Positions 63,041 to 64,000 of a DNA stretch of 64,000 nucleotides are shown here, in pieces. Each line of letters opens with the position of its first letter. Within the stretch, counting starts at the first letter, position 1. The DNA is taken from the NCBI GenBank assembly GCA_021442155.1, contig CM038223.1:35562983-35626982 (forward strand). The letters run 5' to 3'. The DNA comes from Cymbidium sinense (Eukaryota > Streptophyta > Magnoliopsida > Asparagales > Orchidaceae). Both the position numbers and the translations under genes were made by a program. The notes beneath the pieces were generated by a model. It was not told the DNA's origin. It made no database searches and was given only the letters and a program-made list of their open reading frames with translations.

Positions 63041-63639
63041 TGGAAGTAGGAGAAAGCTCATGAGCTCCTCAGTCTAGAACTAAATTCTCTAAAATGTTAA
63101 ATGAGCAACTCTAAGAAAATGGAAGAGAAGTCTTAGAATTAAAAAAAAGGGTGGGAAAAGTAGCCATCGGTAGCAGAAATTAGAGAAAAAAATTTGATTA
63201 TTATATGGGTCAGCATCAACAATAATATTCTTATATAAATGATTTCAACTCAACACTTATTCAATTGTTGGAAAATTACAACTTTAATACGGGCCTAAAT
63301 AGAGTTTCTTTTATTGTAACACCTCATTATCTCTCTTATGTTAGCACCCCACCATCTAGAAGAAGATAAGGAGGAGGTCTATGACTTCTAGGATAATCTT
63401 TTCCCCTTTTTACTTTTTTTAGTTGTGTTTGTATTTCTCTTATTTTTTTTATCATTGTAATTTCATGTTGCACATTTTTGTAATAAATTTATTTTTTAAT
63501 AATAAAATTTTATTTATTATTATTTTTTTCATGTCATGTATTAGTTGGCTATCTTGTGAAATTAATTGAAATTTAGATATTAATTATAAGATAGAAACTT
63601 AATTGAATAAAATTTCTAACTTAATGAAAGATAGACTAA
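63041..63639 (+). other. 3' tail of the broken gene: linker and AT-rich end
   Basis: Up to about 63,380 the sequence has the K/E/Q/N-rich look of the hydrophilic C-terminal linker of such genes in mixed frames. From 63,400 it becomes T-rich with TTTGTAATAAATTTATT and ATAATAAAATTTTATT near 63,477-63,520, plausible polyadenylation signals. No further domain is seen. Confidence 0.45.
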
Positions 63640-64000
63640 AAGTCAGTGCATCAGTGCTAAAAAGTTAATTCCTTAGCATTGGAATTTAGTGCCTCTACAT
63701 TAGATGGTGAGACTTAGGCTTAAAATTAGAGAAGGCAATGCTTATGCACTAGTAAGGTAGCATTGCGACACTGTTAAAATGCCTCAGCACTTTCAGAATA
63801 GCACTATGGTGCTATAGGTGGACACATTGGCCATATAACCCAAGAAAGCAGCACTGCAGTTCTAAGATTTAGCATCACGACATTGGCTATGAAGCCTCAG
63901 TGCATTTAGAATAATGTATAACACTATAGGTGGACACATTGGCCATATAACCTAAGAAAGTAGTGCTGCGGCTCCAAGATTAAGTGCTTCGCACTTTCAA
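63640..64000. repeat. Cluster of short GC-rich dyads (right)
   Basis: Same style as 61,570-62,150: AGTGCATCAGTGCT, ATGCTTATGCAC, AGCACTATGGTGCT and AGTGCTGCGGC. The phrase TATAGGTGGACACATTGGCC with its surroundings occurs twice (63,815 and 63,924), so about 110 bases are tandemly duplicated. The cluster runs off the window. Confidence 0.65.

Noticed and set aside
1..64000. tRNA, rRNA, microRNA precursor or host protein gene
   Set aside because: No cloverleaf, rRNA-like segment or exon series with protein similarity was seen on either strand. The long inverted LTR pairs are better explained as opposed insertions than as microRNA loci.

Overview
The window is nuclear DNA of a seed plant, probably a eudicot: very AT-rich, no intact host gene, tRNA or rRNA, and filled almost end to end with decayed Ty3/gypsy retrotransposon DNA. 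The coding scraps (gag, zinc-knuckle-like gag tail, aspartic protease) and a primer-binding site complementary to plant tRNA-Arg place the main family in the Tat/Ogre-like group. I cannot name the species.

The organising structure is one old minus-strand element, called M here, spread over about 15.4-59.7 kb. On the minus strand its parts still run in order: 5' LTR scraps (59,712-59,433 and 52,473-52,302), PBS (52,294-52,278), ORF1/gag start (51,978-50,396), gag core (43,911-43,187), gag tail (24,311-23,762) and protease (17,206-15,503). Between them sit very long LTRs of the same family in the same orientation: S1 (43,917-50,390), S2 (24,312-43,181, itself interrupted), S3 (17,212-23,756) and a fragment S4 (13,551-15,402). 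S1 and S3 have perfect 5-bp target-site duplications (ATTTG and TATAA), so they are solo-LTR insertions. Plus-strand LTRs B1 (25,064-31,713, perfect CCCAC duplication) and B2 (about 33,556-40,168) interrupt S2. Plus-strand S5 (52,474-about 59,432) interrupts the 5' LTR of M.

The left end (1-13,550) is a separate plus-strand element, E1: a partial 5' LTR, PBS, a 2-kb internal region without coding capacity, a polypurine tract and a 3' LTR that ends at an inverted junction with S4. The internal region of E1 holds about 14 spaced stem-loop units whose two arms co-vary between units. The LTRs are 6.5-7.3 kb. Those of the A type carry a dense field of TTGACC/GGTCAA motifs (WRKY W-box core) upstream of the likely promoter, and the 3' halves carry several blocks conserved between A and B types.

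The right end (59.7-64 kb) is different: about 500 unassigned bases, a 56-66-bp minisatellite of about 22 units, a cluster of short GC-richer dyads, a TATA box, a broken plus-strand gene resembling the gag-associated 'putative plant transposon protein' domain of Athila/gypsy-type elements, and a second dyad cluster. Boundaries marked 'about' were placed by eye from alignments between copies in the window.
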